Counted from the stretch's first letter, positions 48,512-59,816 are shown. The stretch is DNA of 64,000 nucleotides from Gremmenia infestans (GCA_032629725.1 JAFEVB010000010.1:930001-994000), one strand, 5' to 3'. Numbers and translations: made by a program. Notes: generated from the letters alone by a model not told the origin.

Positions 48512-49954
48512 TTATGTTTGTCCTATAGCGCTGATGAAGCTCTCTTTGAATGGCTTGTTCAAGAGGAATCTACCTATGAGAACGATCTTCCCGTTTAAGG
48601 CGGGCTCTGCTGAAGGATTTTGCGGTGCATCTAAGATCTCAAACACATCTCGGACGCCTTGGACAATCTTGACATCTCCAGTCGAGAGAGGCAGCTTTGC
48701 CTTCACTCTATGGATCTCCAGACTGTCGTCGTCTCTGTCCTCGTCCTCGGCCCCATTGCTTGGAGCTGGTAATTTCGAGTCCCAAAGAATTGATCTAAGC
48801 CAGGCATCAAGATGTGGCAACTGCTCGGGTGTCAAAACAGGTACCGAAATTGTGACTGTTGATATTGACTAAAATATGTTAATGCTAGGTAAGAAAGAGG
48901 ATTCAGCATACATACTGGATCCAAATGACTGTGCCCTCTTGAACCGACATCCAGTGTTCCTACATTGTCATACGCATGAAGGTCTAGTAGGAATCCTTCC
49001 AGCTGGGGCACCTGGCCATGTTGAGTTATGTGGAGTTTGGCCAGCCCATTGATTGCCTGGACTCGTGCTTGTACTGCTTCTAACTCTTCTTCACTGACAA
49101 GGTCCGATTTGTTAATGACGATAACATCAGCGTGAGATATTTGCAGATGTGCCGTAGTCAGCAAAGGCCCGGTGTGGCCGTCATGCTCATGCTCGTGCTC
49201 AGACGGGATAGTCTCTTGAGCTGGCTCATCAAGATTCTTGAGGACATTCTTAGCATCGATAAGCGTGACGATGCCATCCAGATATATATAACTGCCAAGC
49301 CCTTCATCTACCCAAAACAGTGGTGCAAGATTCCCAGGATCTGCTAATCCAGTGGTCTCCAGAAGGATATAGTCGAAAGCCCCTTTCTTCTCCATCAAAG
49401 ATTCGATTGCATTGACGCCTTGATCCCTCGGTTATGTCAGTGACGACGTGGATAGAAAAGACAATGAGACTCAAGTACTTCACAGAGCAGCATATACAGC
49501 CATTGCCAACTTCAAGCCATTCTTGTACTTGTTCACCACCTGTGTTAACTGTCAAAGTCTTCTCAATGTCGGCCGCTAAAATCATTAGTATATTCTGCTA
49601 CTGCAATATGCCGGGGTCCCGAAGACCAACTCACAATCACCAAATTCTAGCAATGACGAGCGTCAGTGAAAGCCTATGCGATGGGTCTGCTTTTGAGCTC
49701 TATACCGTTCAGAATTACAGCGATCTTCTTCCCATGTTGTTCGTTCAAAATGTGGTTCATGAGCGTTGTCTTCCCTGCTCCAAGGTATCCTGAGACTCAG
49801 AGTTAGATACAATAGCATCTTTGTTGAGATATAGATTTGATGAACCTGTGACAATGGTGATTGGGACCCTAATGCGGTCAGCTCCCCCCTCGGCACTCTC
49901 CTGGGCTTCTACATCAACCAGCAGTGGTGGAGCTTCATCGTCATCAAAATCCAT
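48512..49954 (-). CDS. ZNG1: CobW/ZNG1-family GTPase (zinc chaperone)
   Basis: This G3E-family GTPase with a CobW domain is related to ZNG1, which hands zinc to methionine aminopeptidase. Six exons, 49954-49846, 49789-49706, 49646-49635, 49575-49479, 49426-48916 and 48868-48512, give 389 residues. The P-loop is GYLGAGKTTLMNHIL. The CxCC metal site CICCSVK (Cys 95, 97, 98) and the G motifs LLETTGLADP and VINKSDLV are intact. A His/Glu-rich loop (SEHEHEHDGHTG) provides further zinc ligands, typical of the family. The N terminus is acidic. The third exon has only 12 nt, coding EFGD around the splice points; it is required to keep the frame into SADIEKTL. Confidence 0.92.
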
Positions 49955-50248
49955 TTTATTGACTTTGGGTGGTGTATGTAGAAGAAAGAAGAGGTGCGGT
50001 AGGGAGGGGATATTTCATTTCTACATGGCATGGCGTAGCTGTAGCCTCGTCCCTTTCTTAACCGAGTTTCCTTGATTGGCTGACGTTAGGTCTTCAATGC
50101 GCGTGTCACTTCACCTTCGCCTTGCCCGGCCTTCTTCGACTACTTACTGTACATACTCCGAGTATAATAGAGCGCTGGACAACGCACAGCCTTTCGATGT
50201 GATTTGCCCTTCATTTAGCTGGCAAGCTATTCGAAATAGATCATAAGG
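49955..50248. promoter_or_regulatory. Divergent promoter ZNG1 / MOB3
   Basis: This spacer of just under 300 bp lies between two divergent starts. No specific element was recognised beyond the CT/AG-rich leader sides. Confidence 0.45.
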
Positions 50249-51786
50249 ATGTCTATGCAACCAAGCTCTCCGAGACTCCCAAGTCCTCCACCCCCAACAG
50301 AGATCCAAATAGGACCAACATCACCAGCTTTGGGAAGCTCCGCAAGCCAAGAACCTCTACTCGAACAGAGCATTATAGAGGCAAATGCTGCCAGAAGGAT
50401 ACACCCAGGCACCAAGTCTGCGGACATGGCAGCTGGCCCCCCCCTAGTTCCTCTGAGTGAAGTACATCACCATCAACCCTGTTGTTGTGAGGAAGACTGA
50501 CACTTTCATAGCTCGATTCGGCCTTCCAACTTCAAGAACACCTCAAAGCCCTCCACTATCACTATACGAAGCCCGAAAACAGCGATAATACGAATCCTAT
50601 AGACCGACAGACAGCCATCCGCATCGCTACACAACCAGACGGAGTTGACCGTGCTCTCTGGCTCTACGAACTCTGCCGTTTCCTCATTAATAAGTGCAAT
50701 GATCTGATCATTGGCTTCCTCTTCGACGATCCGCCATGCTCTGCCACTACCTGCCCCGAAATGCGCGCCAGCGAGTGGCAATTCCTCTGCGCCGTTCACG
50801 AGTCTCCCAAGAGCTGCTGCGCTATTGATTACTGCTGTCACACACTCGACTGGGCTACGAACATTGTCACAAGTCAGAAGATATTTCCTAGTCGGCTAAG
50901 TCTGGGTGCCGGAGATGCGATGGATGAGCGTGGAGCTGGGGTCAAGCATTTGATCAATATTTTCAGACGGCTACACCGGATATTCGCACATGCCTGGTTC
51001 CAACACCGAGGAGTGTTCTGGCAGGTTGAGGGACATACTGGACTGTATGTTCTTTTCAAGACAGTTTGCGATACCTACGATTTGTTGCCGGCTGAGAACT
51101 ACAAGCTGCCTCCTGAAGCAGAAGGATTAGAAATTGCTGATGAGCCCAAGGCAAAAGTCCCGTCGATCATGAAGTCGGATGAGAACAATAATCCGTCGGC
51201 AGTAGATGAAGATTTTGTCAATGTTGGCCGAGCCAATACAAATACTAGACGCCATATTCGATCATCCCCCTCTGTTGGATCTGCAATTCACACCGTTCTG
51301 GAGTCAGACGAGGAAGACCCAGATCTTACGCATAAGTTGAATGAATTGAATTTGGCAGATGAAGAGGGTGCGGCAGACGTTCCTGTAATTGTCGAGTCCT
51401 ACGAAGTTGATGGCATGCATGATACCCCTGAGGAAAAGCCAGAATCAGAGCTGGAACCGGTCGATGACGTTCAACAACCGGCAGCGGAACACGATGATAC
51501 GGCAGCGTCTGCGGGATCTTGGGACAGTATGTCTTCAGAGAGTTTAGACGAAAAGCCAACGACGGAAAATGATGCGACAGTGGATGTGAGCGAGAAGACC
51601 GAGGAAGCAAAAATCGAGGAAGTGTCTGCACCGGAGCCAACTAAGAGCCCCGAAGAGAAGGCAGGGGATGTCCCAGCTACCGAGGAAGTCCTCGAAACCG
51701 TCGAGGACTTGGACGTCAAGGACGAACCCCAAGAAGAAGCAGCCGAACCAAAGGAGGAGGCGGAAGCGAACAAGGTCGAGGAGTGA
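50249..51786 (+). CDS. mob3: MOB3/phocein-type STRIPAK subunit
   Basis: This phocein-type MOB protein is a STRIPAK component needed for cell fusion and fruiting-body development in Neurospora and Sordaria. Exons 50249-50461 and 50512-51786 give 495 residues. The start of the Mob domain is ELDSAFQLQEHLKALHYHYT, and the core has LINKCNDLIIGFLFDDPPC. The zinc site is formed by a Cys pair (CSATTCPEMRASEWQFLCAVH) and two later His in the helix HLINIFRRLHRIFAHAWFQH. After residue 260 there is a long acidic tail rich in Glu, Pro and Ala that animal phocein lacks. The N-terminal 60 residues are Pro-rich and disordered. Confidence 0.9.
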
Positions 51787-52181
51787 AGGGACGATAATGG
51801 AACACGATGAGACTGATGTTGTGTAATACTAAGATACCCATATGGGACTGAGAAGCTACTCAAGTTTCTAGAAAGTCTCGACGAAAAAGTAGACGGACAG
51901 CCTCCAGGGCGAGTCGCGGTATACAAAAACTATTGAAAAGTGTTGGTTGGGTGTAGAATTCATGAGATTACATATTTAATATTCTTTTAACTCTAAATTT
52001 GAGCAAGCAGCTAAGGAACGCCCAAAACGCCTCTGCTAACAATAGTTGTACCGCAAAACCATTTGCTTTTGACTGAATCAGACGTAGCGGGGGTATCATT
52101 CCATTCACCAATAAACCGAGGCCCCAAAACTCCTTGCCATGAGAGGAATAACGTCACTCATAAATTACACCAATCCATCCA
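51787..52181. other. 3'-3' spacer between MOB3 and DUF7053 gene
   Basis: A convergent spacer of nearly 400 bp. No feature was seen other than AT-rich polyadenylation context near 51965-52000. Confidence 0.5.
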
Positions 52182-53264
52182 TCATTCCAACTCAACCGCG
52201 CCATACGGTTTTGGTGGTGGAGGTGGCCCTGGATACCCGAACATACTCTTTTGGTCCTGTCTTCCGCTCTCCCTTCTTCCCTGCACGTGGTGCAGTGATC
52301 CCTCAGAAGAGAGCTGCGAGAACGAGTCTCGGTGGTGGTAAGGACTTGCTTTGAGGTACGCTGGATCCATCTGATGCATCGAAGGGCTCCTTCCAGCAGC
52401 ACCCAAGTTTTGCCACGAAACCCTGGCGCCTGCGTTTTGGTTTCCCATCAAAGCATCTTGATATGACGATCTGCCGTTCTGGCTAGATGTGGGGGAGCTG
52501 CGGGTGCTAAGTGGTCGGGGGTAGAGCGAAATATCATGGTCGTTTCTGTCGTTTCTATCGCGGAAGGCGGGGTGTTCGGATTGTGGAGGTGGGTTGTGTG
52601 GATATGGGTTGAAGGCTGGGGGAGACGCGGCGTAATGGCTCTGCGAATCGAAATCTGATGTACTCGGCGCATATCGGGTTGAAGCTCGTGCAGATGCGTT
52701 GGAGGGCACAGTGTTGTTCAATTCTTGGTTCTTCAGAGCTGCGTCGACAATTTGTGCCTTGATTAATAGTCGGTCGACTAGAGCGGCGTGTGCCTTCTTC
52801 AATGTCTTCTTGACGAAGCTGGTCATCATGATGTTGCACTTCATGTCCACATCTTCTCTTATCCATAGTCCTTGCAATGGTGCTCCCACCCCCATTTCTA
52901 CTGGGGCCACTGCTTCTCCGGGTAGTGATCCCCCCAACGACCATTTGTTTTTTATGTTCAAGCCCATTGGCGCATATACGTGGGTCTGGAGTCCTACCGG
53001 AAGGTCGTGAAAACATGCAGTATAGCTGACTTTTCCAGAAGCCAGCCCTCCTGGTAGATATGAGACTCGATCTGTGAGAGAATACCATTGACAGTGGTAT
53101 TCTTCAGCGGTAGACTTTGGCGGCGGTTTAATGGGATGTCTCTCTTCGACGAGGGGATTGAGATCGATCATTTCGAGGTGGTCGTGCAGGGTTTCCAAGA
53201 CAGTTTCCCGACTGATCCCCGCAGGGAGGGGTGTCAAAGTTGTAAAGACCGTTCGTTTCGACAT
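52182..53264 (-). CDS. DUF7053-like fungal protein
   Basis: This is a single-exon, 360-residue protein specific to fungi. The N-terminal domain of about 185 residues (TVFTTLTPLPAGISRETVLE, then WYSLTDRVSYLPGGL and GLQTHVYAPMGLNIKNKWSL) matches my memory of the fungal DUF7053 family. Its fold resembles a lipid-binding START/SRPBCC-like sheet, which is inference. The remaining half is Ser/Pro/Asn-rich, disordered and ends in a proline run (PGPPPPPKPYGAVELE) that could bind SH3 or WW partners. The ATG at 53264 is preferred because it puts MSKRTVFTT at the domain edge. Confidence 0.8.
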   Translation of the reverse strand: MSKRTVFTTLTPLPAGISRETVLETLHDHLEMIDLNPLVEERHPIKPPPKSTAEEYHCQWYSLTDRVSYLPGGLASGKVSYTACFHDLPVGLQTHVYAPMGLNIKNKWSLGGSLPGEAVAPVEMGVGAPLQGLWIREDVDMKCNIMMTSFVKKTLKKAHAALVDRLLIKAQIVDAALKNQELNNTVPSNASARASTRYAPSTSDFDSQSHYAASPPAFNPYPHNPPPQSEHPAFRDRNDRNDHDISLYPRPLSTRSSPTSSQNGRSSYQDALMGNQNAGARVSWQNLGAAGRSPSMHQMDPAYLKASPYHHRDSFSQLSSEGSLHHVQGRRESGRQDQKSMFGYPGPPPPPKPYGAVELE

Positions 53265-53602
53265 CTTTGACAGGGACGGGGGACGGGTATGGTGAAGTTC
53301 CACAATGATAATAGACTAGTACTGTAGTCAGGCTTTCCATGTGTGAAAGCAGATGACAGATGAGGGTAAAATAGAATAATTCCTTAGCTACCTAGGAAGG
53401 GGAAGGGGATGGATGAACTTAAGTCAACACTTGTAATATGCGACACCACCAGACACCAACAAAGAAGATCGCGCGTCAGCACTCTCTTTAGCGCCGGCAT
53501 CTCATGGTTCCTGCTTTTAGTTTTATCCTTGTAAGGTGTGGTGTCACTACTAAGCCAAGGTACATACACTACAGCCCGCAGGCTTGAGATGTGATGTGAT
53601 GT

Positions 53603-53626
53603 GGCTATGGCTATGGCTATGGCTAA
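53603..53626. repeat. (GGCTAT)n microsatellite
   Basis: Three perfect GGCTAT units and a diverged fourth, preceded by GTGATGTGATG at 53590. This is simple-sequence DNA in an intergenic region. Confidence 0.9.
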
Positions 53627-53708
53627 GGTGAGAAGTAAAGGGTTCACCAGGTTGTTCAAGTGGAATAGAGAGTAAGGTAAGTAGGGTAGGGTAGGTATTA
53701 GGTCTAAA

Positions 53709-53740
53709 GTGAGATTTATCAAGAGTGAGATTTATCAAGA
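53709..53740. repeat. 16-bp tandem duplication
   Basis: The unit GTGAGATTTATCAAGA occurs twice in succession at 53709-53724 and 53725-53740 with no mismatch, which suggests a recent slippage event. Confidence 0.95.
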
Positions 53741-54118
53741 GATGATTGTGTTGCTACCAAGGTTTGGAGTGGGAATTATTATCAAGTCGAGATTCTCAAC
53801 AAGACTCCAAAAGAAGACATTGTTCGTTCTCACTCGATTATTAGATGTTGGAATTAGCTTCGCCCGCTTCAATATCCGGAGTTGGTGAGGGGAGGGGAGG
53901 GAGGGGCAATGTATCTCGGAGATCTGACTACCCGATGCGCTGGAAACAAACGTAAGCCTTCATCTATTTTCGGAACGCCACCCACCGTGCGACCAAAATA
54001 AAGTCATTTCTTAGACATGACGACAACGTTCATACTCCTGACTACTTGTATGATGCTTGTAGTTCTATCATTTTCTAGTCACGGGACGAGTATTACAATT
54101 AATTCCTCCTCTGGTAAT

Positions 54119-54996
54119 TTACATGGCAGCCAAAGCCAATGCAGCGGCCGCACCACCCAAAACCCATCGAGGACTGCCAGTAACCATAGCCATACCTGCT
54201 GTGCTTACAGCAGAGCCAGAAGCAGAAGAAGCAGAAGAAGAGGCCGAGCTCGATGCTCCTGAAGTCTTGGTTCCTGATGCCCCCGGCGACGTTGCAGTTG
54301 TCATACCAGATGTTTGAGATGCTGCACTCCCACTTGCACTCTTTGTCGCAGAAACTGCATCTGAGGATCCTTGCGTTGTCGAAGCGGCCGTAGACGCGGA
54401 GCTTCCAGCTGCACCAGCAGTGATGGTTACTGCCTGATATTGTACATATTCTGATGCGCCGGTGCTGAAAGATGTTCTGTATGAAGTGCTGGTGCTGGTG
54501 CCGTCAAAGTTGCCCACCATGCTTCCGGTGCATATGCCGTGGTCAGAGGAGGTCACCATACATCCCAGGTCGATCGATCTATCCGCAGATTAGTGTTTGC
54601 ATCGTGAGGGAGGCACAGGAAGTACTTACTCGTCCGATCCGTCGTCCGTAACATGGTAATCATAATGAATGGTAGAAGGTCCTTGGGTGAAGGTAAAAGA
54701 CTAACATAGTCTCAAGTCAGTGTTTGCTCAAGTGGCCTTTGATTTATTGTTACTCACTGTTGGAATACCACACTCATCGCTGTCAGGATCACCGCAGGCG
54801 ATGGCAAAAGTTGTTGCGGTGGCATCCTTTTTAACATGTTAGTATGAAACTCGAAAACTCCATCTTTGCATGCGCATACCGATCCTACGATTGAAGCAAC
54901 AATATCTTGTTGATCAAATCCAATAAGTAAAAGACTGGTAGTACTTTGCGCGGAGGCGACGCTCAAGAGAGCTAAAACGAGGGTGTATTTGTACAT
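54119..54996 (-). CDS. GPI-anchored secreted protein
   Basis: This is a secreted surface protein of 238 residues from exons 54996-54880, 54826-54758, 54700-54630 and 54578-54119. The signal peptide is MYKYTLVLALLSVASAQ. A Cys-containing extracellular part follows, with acidic and Asp/Tyr-rich segments (ACGDPDSDECGIPT, then STIHYDYHVTDDGS and GCMVTSSDHGICTGS). Then come a long Ser/Thr/Ala stalk and a C-terminal hydrophobic tail (RWVLGGAAAALALAAM) that fits GPI attachment. Four Cys could form two disulfides. The family is unknown. All exon phases agree. Confidence 0.85.
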
Positions 54997-57785
54997 GTTG
55001 AAGCAAAGAAGGAATGAATTATATAATTACTTAAGAAAACGAATGTGGTTGACTCTGCTGAAGCTTTTCATGGCATACAGGAGCAGATCGGCGAAGTTTT
55101 AAAGGTCTAGAAGGTGATCTCTTTTTGCCCCACTCATTGTAGTGGCTTCCCCTTTTAAGCTTAATTTTATCTTGGTACAAGGGGCGAGCCTTGGCAGTTT
55201 CTAAGCTCTCAGATTATTCGCCCTCGTTCACTTAGCTATGGAGTCTTGCCGGGACTATTCCTCCGTATTACTTTTTGCTTGAGCAAGCCTCAGCAAGGCC
55301 CTGACTATAAAAGAAAGATTTCTGCTGTATTTCAGGGGCAGCCGAGGTAGTCCACAAAGTTCCATCTTCCTATTTCTTCAATTGACTATTGATGCAAGTT
55401 ATACAGAATATTTTGTTTACTGCCTCTGCTAGCTTGCTGTTCAGAAGCTCACTAACTGCTGGGTTTGAAATGGCCTCAATCAATGAGCACTTGACCTCAA
55501 TATAACATCATCTCCTTTTGGAATCATCAACGAACTCATTTCAGATTATTGAGAATTTTCGAAATTTTCTGGAATGTGTGAGGTGATGAAGCTTGATTCA
55601 CAATATAAATGGTACTTTGCGAGACATATCAAGTGTGTTGTGCGCAAGAACATCATCAGCAGTTCGGCTTTCAGATTTCTGTAGAGTGGACTCCTCAGTG
55701 GAAAACACTAAAGCCGATGGACTTTAAACAATCTACCCATCGCCTTAGTAGAACCCGTAGCGGATGTTTTCTTAACGTCTCCTGTTCGTGCCACTTTCAT
55801 TTTCCTCAAAGGTCATTGGGACTGATAGAGTCCCCCTTCTATCGAAGCATAAAGAGACGATAGTAGAATGATAGAACGACTCCTAAGGCTCCTTTCGAGC
55901 TTGGATATCCAGTCTTGGCCGCTATTTTTACTTAGTGTTTGCCATGCAAGGTTCCTTCTACATATCTCTCTTCTAGCAACCAGTGCTTGCATCATGTGCT
56001 CAGAAGATATGTACCCCTCCAGAGAAATCAATACTCCGCAGCGATAGGATTGCCTTGCAGAGCATCATGCAAGACGTTGCAGCCAATACCAACCTTATAG
56101 AGGAGAAATTCTACCAGCGAGTGTTAGAGCTGGAGTTTAGAACTACAATTCCGCCCACTAGTAGTCCAACTAAGCCAATTTCAAAGGAATGTAAAATCCA
56201 TATTGTGTTCCGGAAAAGGACAAGGAAAGGATGGAATCAACTCGAGCCTGGGCATGAAGGAAGACGTGCCGAAGTCAAATGCTACCTCCAGATTCATCTT
56301 TCTCGAATTCTGATTGTTGTCTCGGTAGTCTGCAACAGGAGTCGCTTCGGAAACCTGGACGATATTGTCCTGTGAGAATATGTCAAATGCCTTTTCTGTT
56401 TGGCGAGGTAGTCCAGAAATATGACAAGCAGTTTGCTGCTAAATGAAGGCAGGCTTCTCACATCCGACTTATCCCCGGCCGATACAGGAAGTTGTGGGCT
56501 TGCCGGACCATAAATGGACGTGATTTGTCCCTTACGATAACACGGGAGGCGCTGATAAATGCCATGGTTTCAATACTTAACTAGATGGTAATGTCTTTGC
56601 TGAAGCCATTATGAGACACATGAAGGTGAAAAAGAGCATGTCAAGTACTGTGTCGGGAGAAAGAGAGGGAACTTCACTAGGTGGCAGAAAGTGGCCATTT
56701 GGTATGCGCAGAATTATGATTCAGCCTAGAGTCCCCAAATATCCTGGGAGGCATCCGCTCCAAAACTCAATGAAGCTTTCAGGTGTGGTGAAGAAGCCTA
56801 CAACGCCAATATGACTAATAACCAAAGCCACCAACAACAAGGCAATGATGATGCGAAACGGGGCACGCTTCTAAGGGAGTGCTTGAGACCATTACCCTCG
56901 CGTAGCTAGACGTGAAAAGATTACCTGCTCTCACTTCCAGTTTCGATAGAAGCCAGAGCTGTGCGTCCTTAGATGCAGGAGGAATTACTACACAGATTAT
57001 ATATGGATGAATATGCTATGCATTCGGTCGGAGTTAACTCTCTTGGAGCTACATAGGTATTGAAGGAAATAAAAAAGGTAGTAGACTGTATTAACAGGAA
57101 TAACCACTGATCAATTTGTAATAAAAAAATAAGTATCTAGGTAGGTACAGAAGTATAGACATGAGCATCTAAATCTGCATTAAGCTAAGATCGAAGTTCA
57201 AGAATGAAATGTCGTCTATACGAGTAACCTCGTATATTACATACGATCAATCTCCTCCCCGAGTATAGCAACTTCTCACTTAAAACCAGGATATGACTAG
57301 GATAAAGGAGGGTTTCTATTGGCTGAACAAGCCCCTGGACAGATCGTTTATGCCTTATTTGAGGATCAAACTGCTAAAAACCCCCACTTTCTACTAGAAA
57401 AAGGGTGTTTCCGACAGCAGGAATCCATATAAGCCCTGTGAAAGCATATTTTGTAAAAGTTGCAGTTCATCTGCTAGGGCCCTGTACCTGATTAATAATA
57501 CGCATATTTTGATTAGATGGGGCTCATGGAGGGGCAGCACCACCTAAGGTATAAAACGGGTTCGCCAAGCATAATTACGGTATATGCATCGGAACGCCTT
57601 CCGGCTGCATCGTCATAATTCTCAACAGGTGCTTTATGCTCCTCCTCCCTTCTTTCTACTTACAGTGTTATAGAAGTCCAAATATCGTCACCAGTACAAC
57701 CGACACGACGTAGACTGATGGGCCTGTGGTGTTGTTACTCCTTCGAACCATGTGAAGCCAACCACCTGCATCGCAGTGCAGTACA
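54997..57785. other. AT-rich 2.8-kb region with a gene remnant
   Basis: The region is between the GPI-protein start and the RBR ligase. It contains AT-rich stretches (55010-55030, 57060-57140) and a frameshifted coding remnant at 55868-56375. A polymorphic-looking TAGGTAGG word lies at 57137-57148. No intact gene was recognised; a plus frame at 56611-56814 is motif-free. Confidence 0.5.
55868..56375 (+). pseudogene. Frameshifted remnant of an unknown protein
   Basis: Two plus-strand frames abut with a phase change near 56037. The first (55868 to 56048) encodes MIERLLRLLSSLDIQSWPLF and ends REINTPQR before a stop. The second continues SDRIALQSIMQDVAANTNLI, then YQRVLELEFRTTIPPTSS, and ends at 56375. 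A one-base shift joins them into natural-looking helical protein. I cannot name the family. The remnant is probably the C-terminal part of a larger lost gene; a short unseen intron is the alternative. Confidence 0.4.
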
Positions 57786-59816
57786 ATGAATATGCTTTCG
57801 GCGCTCTTGAAAACACCAAGCCACAACGCTGCTCCTCGTCCTTCACCTCAACACGCATCAAACTCCCAAGAATCCTACGAAAGCTCTCCGGAGCCCGAAT
57901 CCTCACGCGAACCTCTTGAATGTCCATATATCCACGAGGACGTAGATCTCAAGCCTGTCAGTTCCGAAGCTCCGGACCTGCGCGAGCTGAACAACAGCCT
58001 TGCTGCTCTCGCTGCCATATTTCCAGATGTGCAAGTCGAGGTCTTTCGTGAGATGCTCTCGAGCTTCGACGAGGAGTCCAGATTAGCCGTCGTAACTGAG
58101 GCTCTTCTGAAGTCCAAGATGAAGTGGGTGCGAGGCCGGTATAGGGTTGCCGCTAGAAAAGGAGTTCCGCAAGGCGACCAAGACAAAGCTGCCCCAACTA
58201 TCTCACGAGTTGTTGTGCGAGCAGAAGAGAAGTTCAGGAGCCCAGAATACAAGAAGGCTGTGAAGGCCACCACGTACCGCGAATTCAAAGGTCTCTCTCG
58301 CTCCACGATCAATGCCGTCCTGGCCGAACATAACTACTCATACTCGCTCGCTCGACCAACCCTTGTTGCCCTGTCCTCGAAATCATGGCGGTTTTCCCTG
58401 TCTTCACTCTTCTTACGCAGAAAATCTCCGTCGTCTCAGGAGATCGAGCATCACCCTCTTGTCATTTGGCAATCCTCAGGACAGGGATCTATAATCCCTA
58501 CTTTGAAAGCTACAGGATCCCCCGAGCTGGACAAGGAACTCTTCGACTCACTTATTGGGCCAATACAATACCGAACACTGGCTGATCAGGAGGCCAAGGA
58601 CCATGCATTAGCCGTGAAACTTAATAATAGTGAGGCGGAAGCAAACGAAGCACTACATGATTGCGAATGTTGCTTCACAGCTTACAGTTTTGAAGAACTT
58701 TCGGCATGTGATATTGGTGGCCACTTCCTATGCTTCCAGTGCGTGAGACATGCGGTAAACGAGGCAGTTTTTGGGCAGGGATGGCAACGAAGCATCAATG
58801 TTGACAATGGTACACTAAGGTGCCTGGCAGCCATGTCTGATGATTGTCAAGGGTGCATACCGCACGATCTTATTAGACGGGCATTCGCCGAGGACACGGC
58901 AGGAAAAGGCATCCTTCGCAAACTCGACGAACGTCTGGCAGAAGACAACCTTCTGAAAACCCAACTCCCACTCATCCGGTGTCCTTTTTGCAGCTACGCA
59001 GAAATTGACGAAATCTACCTCCCGGAGACTCACAGGTCTTGGCGTTTAAAACGGGCGGGACCTCCTTTCATCTATACCCTTTCAATTTTGGTCTTGAGCG
59101 TTGGCACGATACCCTTCCTTTTACCGGTGTTTTTGCTATTTTCCTTCCTTTTCATCCTGGTATCCTCGCAACAGACTTTCGGCGACTATGCCGTTGGTCT
59201 CCTTAATACCTCAGTTCTACGCCTTCGTCGAAAACGACATGGTTTAAAATTCGTCTGCCAGAACCCCGAATGTGGACGTCCATCCTGCATCTCGTGCTCT
59301 AAAGGATGGAGTGATATCCACATCTGCCACGAATCCTCCCTTATTGCTCTGCGGACACAAGTCGAGCTAGCTATGTCTCTGGCCATCAAACGGACCTGCC
59401 CTCGATGCAATACATCTTTCGTTAAGTCATCTGGCTGTAACAAACTCACTTGTGTTTGCGGATATCAAATGTGTTACGTATGTCGGAAAGACATTGGAAA
59501 TGGAGAAGGCTACAGGCATTTCTGTGAACATTTCCGCCCTAACGGTGGAGGAGGCTGTATGGAATGCTCTAAGTGTGATCTGTATCGATGCGAAGATGAT
59601 GAGGTTGTGGTCAAGAAAGCAAAAGAAGAGGCAGAGCGCCAATGGGTGGAAAAAGAAGGTACTGATCTGGGTGATGACGATAAAGTCAGAAAGGTACTGG
59701 AGGACAAATGGAAAAAAGATGGTGAGGCTTCTTGGTGGGAGAGTAGATGGTGGCAGTGGAATATGCCGAATTGGCAGAACATGTTGGATGCTGTAGTTGA
59801 GGCTGTTGTTGAATGA
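57786..59816 (+). CDS. Membrane-associated RBR E3 ubiquitin ligase (RNF216-like)
   Basis: This is a RING-between-RING ubiquitin ligase, intronless, 676 residues. The first 60 residues are disordered. A CUE-like helical segment (LAALAAIFPDVQVEVFREML) follows, suggesting ubiquitin binding. RING1 starts near 293 (CECCFTAYSF, then GGHFLCFQCVRHA). The IBR region is visible around CQNPECGRPSCISCSKGW. RING2 begins near 538 (CPRCNTSFVKSSGCNKLTCVCGY), and its catalytic Cys is about residue 551 in SSGCN. Unusually, two hydrophobic helices (about 427-460; LSILVLSVGTIPFLLPVFLL) lie between RING1 and the IBR. The domain order otherwise matches RNF216/TRIAD3. The C terminus is acidic and Trp-rich. Confidence 0.88.
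   Translation: MNMLSALLKTPSHNAAPRPSPQHASNSQESYESSPEPESSREPLECPYIHEDVDLKPVSSEAPDLRELNNSLAALAAIFPDVQVEVFREMLSSFDEESRLAVVTEALLKSKMKWVRGRYRVAARKGVPQGDQDKAAPTISRVVVRAEEKFRSPEYKKAVKATTYREFKGLSRSTINAVLAEHNYSYSLARPTLVALSSKSWRFSLSSLFLRRKSPSSQEIEHHPLVIWQSSGQGSIIPTLKATGSPELDKELFDSLIGPIQYRTLADQEAKDHALAVKLNNSEAEANEALHDCECCFTAYSFEELSACDIGGHFLCFQCVRHAVNEAVFGQGWQRSINVDNGTLRCLAAMSDDCQGCIPHDLIRRAFAEDTAGKGILRKLDERLAEDNLLKTQLPLIRCPFCSYAEIDEIYLPETHRSWRLKRAGPPFIYTLSILVLSVGTIPFLLPVFLLFSFLFILVSSQQTFGDYAVGLLNTSVLRLRRKRHGLKFVCQNPECGRPSCISCSKGWSDIHICHESSLIALRTQVELAMSLAIKRTCPRCNTSFVKSSGCNKLTCVCGYQMCYVCRKDIGNGEGYRHFCEHFRPNGGGGCMECSKCDLYRCEDDEVVVKKAKEEAERQWVEKEGTDLGDDDKVRKVLEDKWKKDGEASWWESRWWQWNMPNWQNMLDAVVEAVVE

Larger units (their letters stand above)
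53265..54118. other. Intergenic with simple repeats
   Basis: This 0.85-kb spacer contains the tandem and simple repeats listed separately and no supported gene. The left side is the promoter of the DUF7053-like gene. Confidence 0.55.
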
